A stretch of DNA of 64,000 nt from Streptomyces sp. NBC_00287. GTDB taxonomy: Bacteria; Actinomycetota; Actinomycetes; Streptomycetales; Streptomycetaceae. The stretch spans positions 7,750,001 through 7,814,000 of the forward strand of contig NZ_CP108053.1 in the NCBI RefSeq assembly GCF_036173105.1. The letters run 5' to 3'. The position numbers were made by a program, and so were the translations under genes. Below the pieces are notes generated by a model. It searched no databases, was not told where the DNA came from, and saw only the letters and a list, made by a program, of their open reading frames with translations. This document shows positions 17,422 to 25,242 of this stretch, one piece after another (within the stretch, counting starts at the first letter, position 1; the number at the start of each line of letters is the position of its first letter).

Positions 17422-17490
17422 ATTGTTGGGCAGCCCCGATCCGCGGTGCCCAACAATTCGCCGGGGGCCGGTTGTTAGCTTTGTTGGGCG
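17422..17490. promoter_or_regulatory. inverted repeat plus third half-site upstream of the nSTAND gene
   Basis: ATTGTTGGGCA (17422-17432) and TGCCCAACAAT (17447-17457) form a perfect 11-bp inverted repeat with a 14-base spacer. A further TTGTTGGGCG lies at 17481-17490, close to the start at 17508. This fits a multi-site operator, possibly for the HTH domain of the adjacent gene itself. Confidence 0.6.
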
Positions 17491-17507
17491 AACGGGGGGA
17501 GACGTGA

Positions 17508-20500
17508 ATGGGGCGCCGGGAGAAACCGCTGGACCCGGGGGCGGGTCCGGTCCAGCGGTTCGCTTACGAACTGCGCAAGCTGCGTGACGAGACGGGCGGT
17601 CTGACCTACCGCGCAATGGCGGAGCGCGCGGGCTACTCCGCGCCGACCCTGGCCGCGGCGGCGGGTGGGGAGCGGCTGCCCTCTCTTGCGGTGCTCACGG
17701 CGTATGTCACCGCGTGCGGCGGTGATCCGGAGGAGTGGGCGCGGCGGTTGCGGGAGGCGGTCGCCGAGACACACGCGCCGGACGAGGGCGTCGGTCCCTA
17801 TCCGGGTCTGGCCCGCTTCGAGACCGGTGACGGCGAGCACTTCCACGGCCGGGACGACCTGATCGGCGAACTCGTCCGGCTCACCGGCCGTACCCGTTTC
17901 GCGGCCGTCGTGGGCGCGTCGGGCAGCGGCAAGTCCTCGCTGCTGCGGGCCGGTCTCGTCCCCGCCCTGCGCGGTACGGACGGCGAGAGGCCCGCCGTCA
18001 TCCGGCTGCTGACCCCCGGCCCCCATCCCGCCAAGACCCACGAGGAGTTGTTCACCCCGCACGACGGATCCGGTGACACCCTCCTCGTCGTCGACCAGTT
18101 CGAGGAGCTCTTCACCCTCTGCACCGAACCCGGCGAACGCGACCGCTTCCTCGGGCAGTTGCTCGCCGCCACCGACCCCGCCTCCCGGTTGCGTGTGGTG
18201 ATCGCCGTCCGCGCGGACTTCTACGGCCGCTGCGCCGAGCACGGTCCGCTCGCCGAGGCCCTGCGGGAGGCGGCGCTGCTGGTCGGGCCGTTGTCGCCGC
18301 GCGGGTTGCGCGAGGCCGTGGTCAGGCCCGCCGCCGCGCGTCGGCTGGTCGTCGAACGTGCGCTGACCGCCCGGATCGTCGCCGACGTCACCGGCGAGCC
18401 AGGCGGACTGCCGCTGATGGCACACGCCCTGCGCGAGGTCTGGCGCCGCCGCTCCGGCAAGGCCCTCACCCTGGCCGCCTACGAGGCCATCGGCGGAGTG
18501 CACGGCGCCGTGGCACATACCGCCGAGGCGGCCTACGCCCGCTGCACCCCCGCCGAGGCCGCCGCGGCCCGAGCCCTGCTGCTGCGGTTGGTACAGCCCG
18601 GCGACGGCACGGAGGACACTCGGCGGCCCCTGTCCCGCACCGAGCTGGACGCCGACGGTACGACCACGCAGGTGCTCGAACGCCTGGTCCGTGACCGCCT
18701 GTTGACCGTCGACGGCGACACCGTCGAACTCGCCCACGAGGCGCTGATCGGCGCCTGGCCCCGACTGCGGGGCTGGGTCGAGCAGGACCGCGAACGGCTG
18801 CGGTTGCATCGACGGCTCACCGAAGCGGCCCACGCCTGGGACGAGTTGGGGCGGGACGCGGGTGCGCTGTATCGGGGGATACGGCTGACGGAGGCAAGGG
18901 AGACCTTCGGTGACCGAGCTGCCGAACTCACCCGCCTGGAACATGACTTCCTCGGCGCCAGTGTCGCCGCCCACGAGGCTGCCCGGCGTTCGGCGGCCCG
19001 GGCGGCCCGTCGTCTGCGGGCGCTGACCGGTGCTCTCGCGGCGCTGCTCTGTCTGGCGTTGGCGGCCGGTGTGGCGGCCTGGCGGGAGAGCGGGGTCAGC
19101 TCGCGGCAGCGGGACGAGGCCGAGGCCCGTCGGGTCGCCGCGCTCGCGGACACCTTGCGCGCCACCGAACCGCGCACCGCCATGCGCCTGGCCCTCGCCG
19201 CCTGGCACACCGCCGATCTGCCGGAGACGCGCACGGCCCTGCGCACGGCCGCGGCCCAGAGCGAACTGGACGCCTTCGTCCAGCCCGAGGAGGGCGGCCG
19301 CGCCCTCAACGCCCCCGCGTGGCTCAGCAGTGACGGCCGGATCCTGACAACGGTCGTGCGGGACAAGGCCGTTCAGTGGGACGTGCCAGGCCACCGGCGG
19401 CTGCGGTCGGTGCGGCTCGAAGGGCTGTCCGAAGGTGTGGTCGACGTCAGCGACGACGGCCGCCTGGTCGCCTACCGCACCCCGGGCAGCCGGAACGGCC
19501 TGATCGTCGCCGGTCTGACGGACGGCAGCACACGCCGCCTCCCGACCGGCCCGTGGACCGACACCGACATGTCGTTCGGTCCCAGCGGCAGGACGCTCCT
19601 CCTGCGGCGGCTCGATCACGGCTCGTCCGACGGGCGGGCGAGCCTGGAGGTGTGGGACGTACGCCGGGAGCGGATCCTCATGCGCAACGAACGGGGCGAC
19701 GACGACGGCGCCCTGCCGGTGCTGAGCGCGGATGACCGCCACCTCGCCTGGTGCGCCGAGGACGGGGAACGGCTGCGGATCCTCGACGTGGCCGAGCGGC
19801 GCCCCGTGCCCGCCGAGGCGCCCGGCGCGACCCAACGGACGCTGTGCCAGGGCGAACTCACCTTCACCGCCGACCAACGGGCCGTGGCGTCCGGCACCTC
19901 GGAGGGGATCGTCACCTGGGACTTCGAGGCCGACCGCGAGCGCCCCCGGCTGCCGATCGCGGGCGGCGCCAACCGAGTGGAGTTCGCGGGCGCCTACGCC
20001 CTGGCCTGGGGGCCGGGCAGCCTCACGGTATGGCGTACGGATCTTCCGGCGCCCACCGACGGCGGCCCTCGGGAACCGCTGCTCACCCTCGCTCCCGACA
20101 ACTCGGCGATCAGCGACATCCGCCTCGACCTCGCGGGCGGAGTGCTGCGCTATCAGGAGGGCGGCCGCACCAGCGTCGTACGGACCGCCTCGCTGCACGG
20201 GCTGGCGGGCCGTACGTGGACGATCGCAGAGGCGGGAAGGGAAAGGACCCGTCAGAACCTGGCCGTCTCGGGGCGCACGGCCCTCACCGAGGAGGGAACG
20301 CTGGTCGATGCCGCAACGGGCAAGCGCATCAAGGGAGGAGTAAGCGGCGAGGATCTCCTGCGCTCCGCCGCCTTCAGCCCCGACGGCCGCCATCTCGCCG
20401 CCGAGGACAGCGTGGGCCGGCTGACTCTGTGGGACGTGCGCACCTGGCGCCGGGTCGCCGTCCTTCGGGCCGCGGCCTCCACCGTCCACCGTGCCGCCCT

Positions 20501-20810
20501 CGCGTTCTCCGCCGACGGTTCGCTGCTCGCGGCCGGCGCGCCCGATGGATCCGTGCAGGTGTGGGAGACGGCCACGCCCGCACTGAAGGCGGCCACGCTC
20601 CCGGCCGGTGACGGCCCGGCGGTCGGTCTCGGCTTCGCCTCCGGAGAGTTGCGTATCGCCAGCACCCATCTCCCTTCCAGATCACTCCCGTTGGCGCCCG
20701 AGCGGGCCGCGGCCGAAGTGTGTGCGCGGGCAGCGGGCGGGGCGAGCGAGGCGGAGTGGCGCCGGTACCTTCCCTCCGTGCCGTACCGCGTGACCTGCGA
20801 CGAGGCTTGA
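17508..20810 (+). CDS. HTH - nSTAND1 NTPase - transmembrane - WD40 protein
   Basis: A 1100-residue protein. A XRE-like HTH lies at ~15-75 (LRDETGGLTYRAMAERAGYSAPTL). The STAND NTPase domain begins at GPYPGLARFETGDGEHFHGRDD, with Walker A VVGASGSGKSSLLRAG and Walker B LLVVDQFEELFTLC. An Arg-rich stretch leads into a hydrophobic segment near 505-527 (LTGALAALLCLALAAGVAAW), then WD40-type propeller blades (e.g. AAFSPDGRHLAAEDSVGRLTLWDVRTW, LAFSADGSLLAAGAPDGSVQVWE). STAND proteins switch between states on ligand binding; this architecture is expanded in Streptomyces with mostly unknown targets. GGGGGGA lies just before ATG 17508. Confidence 0.9.
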   Translation: MGRREKPLDPGAGPVQRFAYELRKLRDETGGLTYRAMAERAGYSAPTLAAAAGGERLPSLAVLTAYVTACGGDPEEWARRLREAVAETHAPDEGVGPYPGLARFETGDGEHFHGRDDLIGELVRLTGRTRFAAVVGASGSGKSSLLRAGLVPALRGTDGERPAVIRLLTPGPHPAKTHEELFTPHDGSGDTLLVVDQFEELFTLCTEPGERDRFLGQLLAATDPASRLRVVIAVRADFYGRCAEHGPLAEALREAALLVGPLSPRGLREAVVRPAAARRLVVERALTARIVADVTGEPGGLPLMAHALREVWRRRSGKALTLAAYEAIGGVHGAVAHTAEAAYARCTPAEAAAARALLLRLVQPGDGTEDTRRPLSRTELDADGTTTQVLERLVRDRLLTVDGDTVELAHEALIGAWPRLRGWVEQDRERLRLHRRLTEAAHAWDELGRDAGALYRGIRLTEARETFGDRAAELTRLEHDFLGASVAAHEAARRSAARAARRLRALTGALAALLCLALAAGVAAWRESGVSSRQRDEAEARRVAALADTLRATEPRTAMRLALAAWHTADLPETRTALRTAAAQSELDAFVQPEEGGRALNAPAWLSSDGRILTTVVRDKAVQWDVPGHRRLRSVRLEGLSEGVVDVSDDGRLVAYRTPGSRNGLIVAGLTDGSTRRLPTGPWTDTDMSFGPSGRTLLLRRLDHGSSDGRASLEVWDVRRERILMRNERGDDDGALPVLSADDRHLAWCAEDGERLRILDVAERRPVPAEAPGATQRTLCQGELTFTADQRAVASGTSEGIVTWDFEADRERPRLPIAGGANRVEFAGAYALAWGPGSLTVWRTDLPAPTDGGPREPLLTLAPDNSAISDIRLDLAGGVLRYQEGGRTSVVRTASLHGLAGRTWTIAEAGRERTRQNLAVSGRTALTEEGTLVDAATGKRIKGGVSGEDLLRSAAFSPDGRHLAAEDSVGRLTLWDVRTWRRVAVLRAAASTVHRAALAFSADGSLLAAGAPDGSVQVWETATPALKAATLPAGDGPAVGLGFASGELRIASTHLPSRSLPLAPERAAAEVCARAAGGASEAEWRRYLPSVPYRVTCDEA

Positions 20811-20837
20811 CTTGGAGAGCACTCCAACTGATGAACT
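20807..20837 (+). promoter_or_regulatory. MerR-type promoter/operator of the SDR gene
   Basis: A -35-like TTGACT (20807-20812) overlaps the left arm of the perfect dyad TTGGAG-AGCA-CTCCAA (20812-20827); a -10-like TGAACT (20832-20837) lies 19 bases from the -35. A long spacer carrying a dyad is the hallmark of MerR-family activation. No MerR gene is in the window. Confidence 0.65.
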
Positions 20838-20865
20838 CCCCCTCACCGAACAACAGGGGGTAACC

Positions 20866-21567
20866 ATGAACGACTCTCCGGTCGCGCTCATCACCGGCGG
20901 CGGCAGCGGTATCGGCGCCGCGGTCGCGCGGCAGCTGCTGGACGCCGGGCACCGGGTGGCCGTCACCGGCCGTGGCGAGTCCCGGCTGCGCGGCTTCGCC
21001 GAGGAACTCGGGGATCCCGAGGGACTGTTGACGATCGTCGGTGACGCCTCGGACTACGAACAGATCAAGGGCGCGGTCGAGACCACGCTGAAGGAGTTCG
21101 GGCGCATCGACACGGTCGTCGCCAACGCCGGTGTCGCCACCCATGACTCGGTCGCCGAGGGCGATCCGGCCGGCTGGACCCAGATGGTCCTGACCAACGT
21201 CCTGGGCCCGGCGCTGCTCATCCGCGCCTCGATCGACGCCCTGAAGGAGACCCGGGGCCGGATCGTGCTGGTCGGCAGCGTCGCCGGGTTCGTGCCCACG
21301 GCGGGCAATATCTACGGCGCGACCAAGTGGGCGGTGACCGGGCTCGCCGAGAACACCCGCCGTGAGGTGACGGAGTGGGGCGTCGGCGTCACGCTGGTCG
21401 CGCCGGGCCGGGTGGAGACGCCGTTCTGGGACAGCTACGGAAGCCTGCCGCCCGGGCATCTGCTCACCGCCGACCAGCTCGCCGACTCGATCGTCTGGGC
21501 GATCCGCCAGCCGCACGGAGTCGACATCAACACCGTGGTCGTACGGCCGATCGGGCAGCCCAACTGA
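20866..21567 (+). CDS. short-chain dehydrogenase/reductase
   Basis: A 233-residue SDR with cofactor motif ALITGGGSGIGAAVA near the N-terminus, VVANAGVA (NAG), and catalytic Ser-Tyr-Lys in VGSVAGFVPTAGNIYGATKWA. The length is standard for the classical SDR family. The residue after strand 2 (VTGRGESR) suggests NADP(H). ATG 20866 with an upstream AGGGGG is chosen; an upstream TTG at 20812 would start inside the MerR-type dyad. Substrate unknown; MerR-type control suggests a response to a toxic or redox-active compound. A strong hairpin follows. Confidence 0.88.
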   Translation: MNDSPVALITGGGSGIGAAVARQLLDAGHRVAVTGRGESRLRGFAEELGDPEGLLTIVGDASDYEQIKGAVETTLKEFGRIDTVVANAGVATHDSVAEGDPAGWTQMVLTNVLGPALLIRASIDALKETRGRIVLVGSVAGFVPTAGNIYGATKWAVTGLAENTRREVTEWGVGVTLVAPGRVETPFWDSYGSLPPGHLLTADQLADSIVWAIRQPHGVDINTVVVRPIGQPN

Positions 21568-21570
21568 CGT

Positions 21571-21604
21571 GCGCGGGCGGCCCGATGAGCCGGGCCGCCC
21601 GCGC
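21571..21604. terminator. bidirectional hairpin terminator between SDR and aldo/keto reductase genes
   Basis: Perfect 13-bp stem GCGCGGGCGGCCC (21571-21583) / GGGCCGCCCGCGC (21592-21604) with an eight-base loop, between convergent genes. No clear T run. Confidence 0.75.
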
Positions 21605-21626
21605 AAGGCGTGTCAAAGGACTTGCG

Positions 21627-22463
21627 TCAGACGATGTCGAACGTCGCCGGGTCCGGGCCGATCCGGCGGTCCTCGTTGAGCGCGCTGATCGCCGCCAGGT
21701 CCTCGTCGTCCAGGCTGAAGTCGAACACGTCGATGTTCTCCCGGATCCGGGACGGCGTGACGGACTTCGGGATCACGACATTGCCGAGCTGGAGGTGCCA
21801 GCGCAGCACGATCTGGGCCGGGGTGCGGTTGTGCTTCTGGGCGATGGCCACGATCGCCGGGACCTCCAGCAGGCCCTTGCCCTGGCCCAGCGGCGACCAG
21901 GCCTCGGTCGCGATGCCCTGCTCCGCGTGGAACTCACGGGAGACGCGCTGCTGGAGATGCGGGTGCAGCTCGATCTGGTTGACGGCCGGGACGACGGACG
22001 TCTCGCCGATCAGCCGCTCAAGGTGCTCCGGCAGGAAGTTGGACACGCCGATCGCCTTGACGCGGCCGTCGGCGAGCAGCTTCTCGAACGCCTTGTAGCT
22101 GTCGACGTACTTGTCCTTGGACGGAAGGGGCCAGTGGATGAGGTACAGGTCGACGTAGTCAAGACCGAGCTTGGCCAGCGACACGTCGAAGGCACGCAGT
22201 GTGGCGTCGTACCCTTGGTCGGCGTTCCACAGCTTGGTGGTGACGAAGACGTCCTCGCGCGGGATGCCGGAGGTGGCGATGGCCTTGCCGGTGCCCTCCT
22301 CATTGCCGTAGATCGCCGCTGTGTCGATGCTGCGGTACCCGGCCTCCAGAGCCGTGCTGACCGCCTGCTCCGCCTCGTCGTCCGGCACCTGCCAGACGCC
22401 GAAGCCCAGCTGGGGCATCTCGACGCCGTTGTTGAGGATGATCGGGGGGACCTTGCTGCTCAC
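21627..22463 (-). CDS. aldo/keto reductase (AKR5-like)
   Basis: A 278-residue NADPH-dependent reductase. The catalytic tetrad is visible: Asp and Tyr in SIDTAAIYGNEEGTG, Lys in VTTKLWNADQG, His in LYLIHWPLPSKDK. The C-terminal cofactor motif VVIPKSVTPSRIRENIDVFDF is typical of 2,5-diketo-gluconate reductase-like AKRs. The start is set at GTG 22463 because AAGGA lies nine bases upstream; the frame is open 16 codons further. Cytoplasmic, likely acting on aldehydes or keto-sugars. Confidence 0.9.
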   Translation of the reverse strand: MSSKVPPIILNNGVEMPQLGFGVWQVPDDEAEQAVSTALEAGYRSIDTAAIYGNEEGTGKAIATSGIPREDVFVTTKLWNADQGYDATLRAFDVSLAKLGLDYVDLYLIHWPLPSKDKYVDSYKAFEKLLADGRVKAIGVSNFLPEHLERLIGETSVVPAVNQIELHPHLQQRVSREFHAEQGIATEAWSPLGQGKGLLEVPAIVAIAQKHNRTPAQIVLRWHLQLGNVVIPKSVTPSRIRENIDVFDFSLDDEDLAAISALNEDRRIGPDPATFDIV

Positions 22464-22706
22464 GAGCTCTTGATCCTTACGGTTGTCGTCAGGTGGTACT
22501 CCCATCGTCAACGATCACGGGCCCGGATGCATTCCTGATCACGGAATCCGTGCGCGGTCCGGGATTGGCCGGAAACGGACCCTGCCGCTTCGGTCCGGAC
22601 CATTGACCGTGACCCGTCATGCCGCGACCCTCATAGCGCGCCATCGGACGTGATGGTGAACGTCGTGCACTCATGTGAACGACCTGACCGCATTGAGGGA
22701 GCAGCC

Positions 22707-23486
22707 ATGAACCCCACTCGCAGAACCCTGCTGGGCGCGACACTCGGCGGTGCCGCCGCCGCAGTCGGACTGCCCGCCACTCCGGCCCAAGCGGCCTCCT
22801 GGCAGCTGAAGTGGTCGCCGTCGACCAGCGCAGGGCTCGGCGCCTTCGAGACCGTCGAGGACGACCGCGCCGACTCGCACCCCGAGGGCCGGCCGCACAT
22901 CCGCACCGAGGGCAACAACTGGCGGTTCACCATGCACACGGTGGACCGGGACACCTCGACCGACCGCCAGCGCCACGAGGTCACCGGCCTGCGCACCTCG
23001 TCGAGCAGCTATCTGCGCTGGCTGCCGGGGCAGACCTGGCGGATCACCTACTCGATGTACATCCCGAGCTCGCTGAAGGCCACCACCAGCTTCACGCACA
23101 TCATGCAGATGAAGCAGCCCGGCACCGGCACCCAGCCGATCGTGGTGCAGTCGCTGCGCCGGGTCGACGGCGTCCAGACCATCGAACTCAAGCTGCACCT
23201 CGCGAACATCGTCGTCGGGCGCACCGCGCTCGCCCCGCTGCACAACACCTGGACCGACGTCGACTTCCAGATCAAGATCGGCGACGGTACGTCCGGGTCG
23301 GTGCGCTGGATCCTGCGCAACGGCGGCACCACGGTGATCGACAAAGCCAGGACCGGAGTGGACACGTTCCTGGCCGACCGGGTCCGGCCCAAGTGGGGCA
23401 TCTACCGCTCCCTCGGCGACACTTCGGGCTCACTCCAGGACTGCCATCTGCTGCTGAGCAACTTCCGGGGCTACCAACTCGTGTGA
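22707..23486 (+). CDS. Tat-exported polysaccharide-lyase-like protein
   Basis: A 259-residue protein with a Tat-type leader (RRTLLGATLGGAAAAVGLPATPAQA-A). The mature part has a beta-jelly-roll pattern like the heparin lyase I / PF14099 polysaccharide lyases: EGNNWRFTMHTVDRD, RQRHEVTGL, WRITYSMYIPSSLK, FTHIMQMKQPGTGTQPIVVQSLR, and WTDVDFQIKIGDGTSG. Substrate not clear (glucuronan or another uronic polymer is possible). ATG 22707 follows GAGGGAG. It lies 82 bases before the GH8 gene, on the same strand but with a separate palindrome in between. Confidence 0.75.
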   Translation: MNPTRRTLLGATLGGAAAAVGLPATPAQAASWQLKWSPSTSAGLGAFETVEDDRADSHPEGRPHIRTEGNNWRFTMHTVDRDTSTDRQRHEVTGLRTSSSSYLRWLPGQTWRITYSMYIPSSLKATTSFTHIMQMKQPGTGTQPIVVQSLRRVDGVQTIELKLHLANIVVGRTALAPLHNTWTDVDFQIKIGDGTSGSVRWILRNGGTTVIDKARTGVDTFLADRVRPKWGIYRSLGDTSGSLQDCHLLLSNFRGYQLV

Positions 23487-23523
23487 TCCGCCCTGGAGTT
23501 CGAGTATCTTCCTGCCGTTGAAA

Positions 23524-23542
23524 GTTAGGAAACTTTCCTAAC
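23524..23542. promoter_or_regulatory. 19-bp palindromic operator upstream of the CBM35-GH8 gene
   Basis: GTTAGGAAA-C-TTTCCTAAC, a perfect palindrome 26 bases before the GH8 start. From memory, palindromes of this kind control chitosanase genes through ROK-family repressors (CsnR type) in actinomycetes. Confidence 0.7.
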
Positions 23543-23568
23543 ATCCACTCACCCCTCTCGGAGGCCCC

Positions 23569-25230
23569 GTGCACCCCTTCGCACCGGCAAGCCGCCCACG
23601 CCCCGGCGTGCTCCTCACCGCCCTGTGCGGTCTGCTGCTCTCCTTGCTCGTCACCACCGCCCCGACCTCCCGTGCCGACGGCACGGCCCTCGAGTACCAG
23701 GCCGAGCACGCAACGCTGTCCCAGGCCGCGGTGGCGTCCAACCACGCGGGCTACACCGGCTCCGGCTTCGTCGACTACACCAACGTCACCGGTTCCTATG
23801 TGGAGTTCACGGTCGACGCGGCGACATCCGGCCGGACCGCTCTCACCTTCCGCTACGCCAACGGCACCGCCGCCGCCCGCCCGATGGACATCGTGGTGAA
23901 CGGCACCGTCGTCGCCCCCGGCGTCTCCTTCACACCCACCACGAACTGGGCCACCTGGGCGACCAGAACCGTCGACGTCACCCTGAACGCGGGCAGCAAC
24001 AAGGTCCGCGCCACCGCGACGTCCGCGAGCGGTGGACCCAACCTCGACCGGCTCACCCTCGCCACTCCGTCCACGGATGGACCGGCCGTCCCCTTCGGCA
24101 GCCACCAATTCCCCTACAAGTCCGGCACTTTGAAGCCGAGCGGCGCCCAAGCCACCCTCGACCAAGCCGTGATCAGCAAGTACAACGCCTGGAAGTCGGC
24201 GTTCGTACGGCAGAACTGCGGCAACGGCTGGTACCAGGTGATCTCCCCGGACGCCGACCACCCCTACGTCGCCGAGGCCCAGGGCTACGGCATGGTCGTC
24301 ACCGCGCTGATGGCGGGCGCCGACCCGGACGCGAAGAAGATCTTCGACGGACTGGTCAAGTACATGCTCGCCCACCCGTCCGTGCACAACCCCGACCTGC
24401 TCGCCGCCGAACAGGACACCTCCTGCCGCAGCGTCAACGGCTCGGACTCGGCCACCGACGGCGACCTGGACGTGGCGTACGGATTGCTGCTCGCCGACAA
24501 GCAGTGGGGGAGCGCGGGGACGTACGACTACAAGAACCTTGCCGTGCGGCACATCAACGCCATCAAGGCCGACGAAGTGAACCCGAGCACGCATCTGATG
24601 AAGCTCGGCGACTGGTCCTCCTCCGGCGACCAGTACTTCTACATCAGCCGCTCCTCGGACTGGATGATCGACCACTTCCGCGCCTTCAAGCGGGCCACCG
24701 GCGACAGCGCCTGGGACACCATCCGCACCGCCCACCAGAACCTGATCACCGCACAGCAGGCCAACTACGCTTCCGGCACGGGCCTGTTGGCCGACTTCGT
24801 GGTCAATACCCACACCAGCCCGAGGCCGGCCGACGGACAGGTCCTGGAGAGCCCCAACGACGGTGACTACGGCTGGAACGCCTGCCGTGACCCCTGGCGC
24901 ATCGGCACCGACGCCGTCACCAGCGGCGACTCCGCCTCCCTCGCCTCCGCCCGCAAGCTCAACTCCTGGATCAAGGCGAAGACGGGCGGCAACCCCGACA
25001 ACATCGTCACCGGCTACCACCTGAACGGATCGGCGTTCGACAGCGGCAACGACATGGCGTTCACCGCGCCCTTCGCCGTCGCCGCGCTCACCGACCCCGG
25101 CTCCCAGGCCTGGCTGGACGCGCTGTGGAACAAGATGACGAGCACGCCCATCAACACGTCCACCTACTACGGCGGCAGCATCCAGCTCCAGTCGATGATC
25201 GTCGCCTCCGGGAACTACTGGGTCCCCTGA
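23569..25230 (+). CDS. secreted CBM35-GH8 glycoside hydrolase (chitosanase or endoglucanase)
   Basis: A 553-residue exported enzyme. Signal peptide ~1-36 (LLTALCGLLLSLLVTTAPTSRA); CBM35-like module ~38-165 (LEYQAEHATLSQAAV ... NLDRLTLATP); GH8 alpha/alpha barrel ~170-553. The general acid Glu is in VAEAQGYGMVVTALMAG, and ATDGDLDVAYGLLLADKQW matches the GH8 signature with the second catalytic Asp. GH8 covers endoglucanases, lichenases, xylanases and chitosanases; the upstream palindrome favours a chitosanase, but the sequence alone does not decide. GTG 23569 has CGGAGG at 23559-23564. Confidence 0.88.
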   Translation: MHPFAPASRPRPGVLLTALCGLLLSLLVTTAPTSRADGTALEYQAEHATLSQAAVASNHAGYTGSGFVDYTNVTGSYVEFTVDAATSGRTALTFRYANGTAAARPMDIVVNGTVVAPGVSFTPTTNWATWATRTVDVTLNAGSNKVRATATSASGGPNLDRLTLATPSTDGPAVPFGSHQFPYKSGTLKPSGAQATLDQAVISKYNAWKSAFVRQNCGNGWYQVISPDADHPYVAEAQGYGMVVTALMAGADPDAKKIFDGLVKYMLAHPSVHNPDLLAAEQDTSCRSVNGSDSATDGDLDVAYGLLLADKQWGSAGTYDYKNLAVRHINAIKADEVNPSTHLMKLGDWSSSGDQYFYISRSSDWMIDHFRAFKRATGDSAWDTIRTAHQNLITAQQANYASGTGLLADFVVNTHTSPRPADGQVLESPNDGDYGWNACRDPWRIGTDAVTSGDSASLASARKLNSWIKAKTGGNPDNIVTGYHLNGSAFDSGNDMAFTAPFAVAALTDPGSQAWLDALWNKMTSTPINTSTYYGGSIQLQSMIVASGNYWVP

Positions 25231-25242
25231 GCCGACCGGCCG

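Noticed and set aside
17305..17616. N-terminal extension of the GT39-like gene
   Set aside because: It would overlap the nSTAND gene start and the inverted-repeat operator, and the extra sequence is Pro/Arg low-complexity with no membrane or signal character.
17475..20669. Minus-strand open frame opposite the nSTAND gene
   Set aside because: Shadow frame of a well-supported gene with Walker motifs and WD40 blades.
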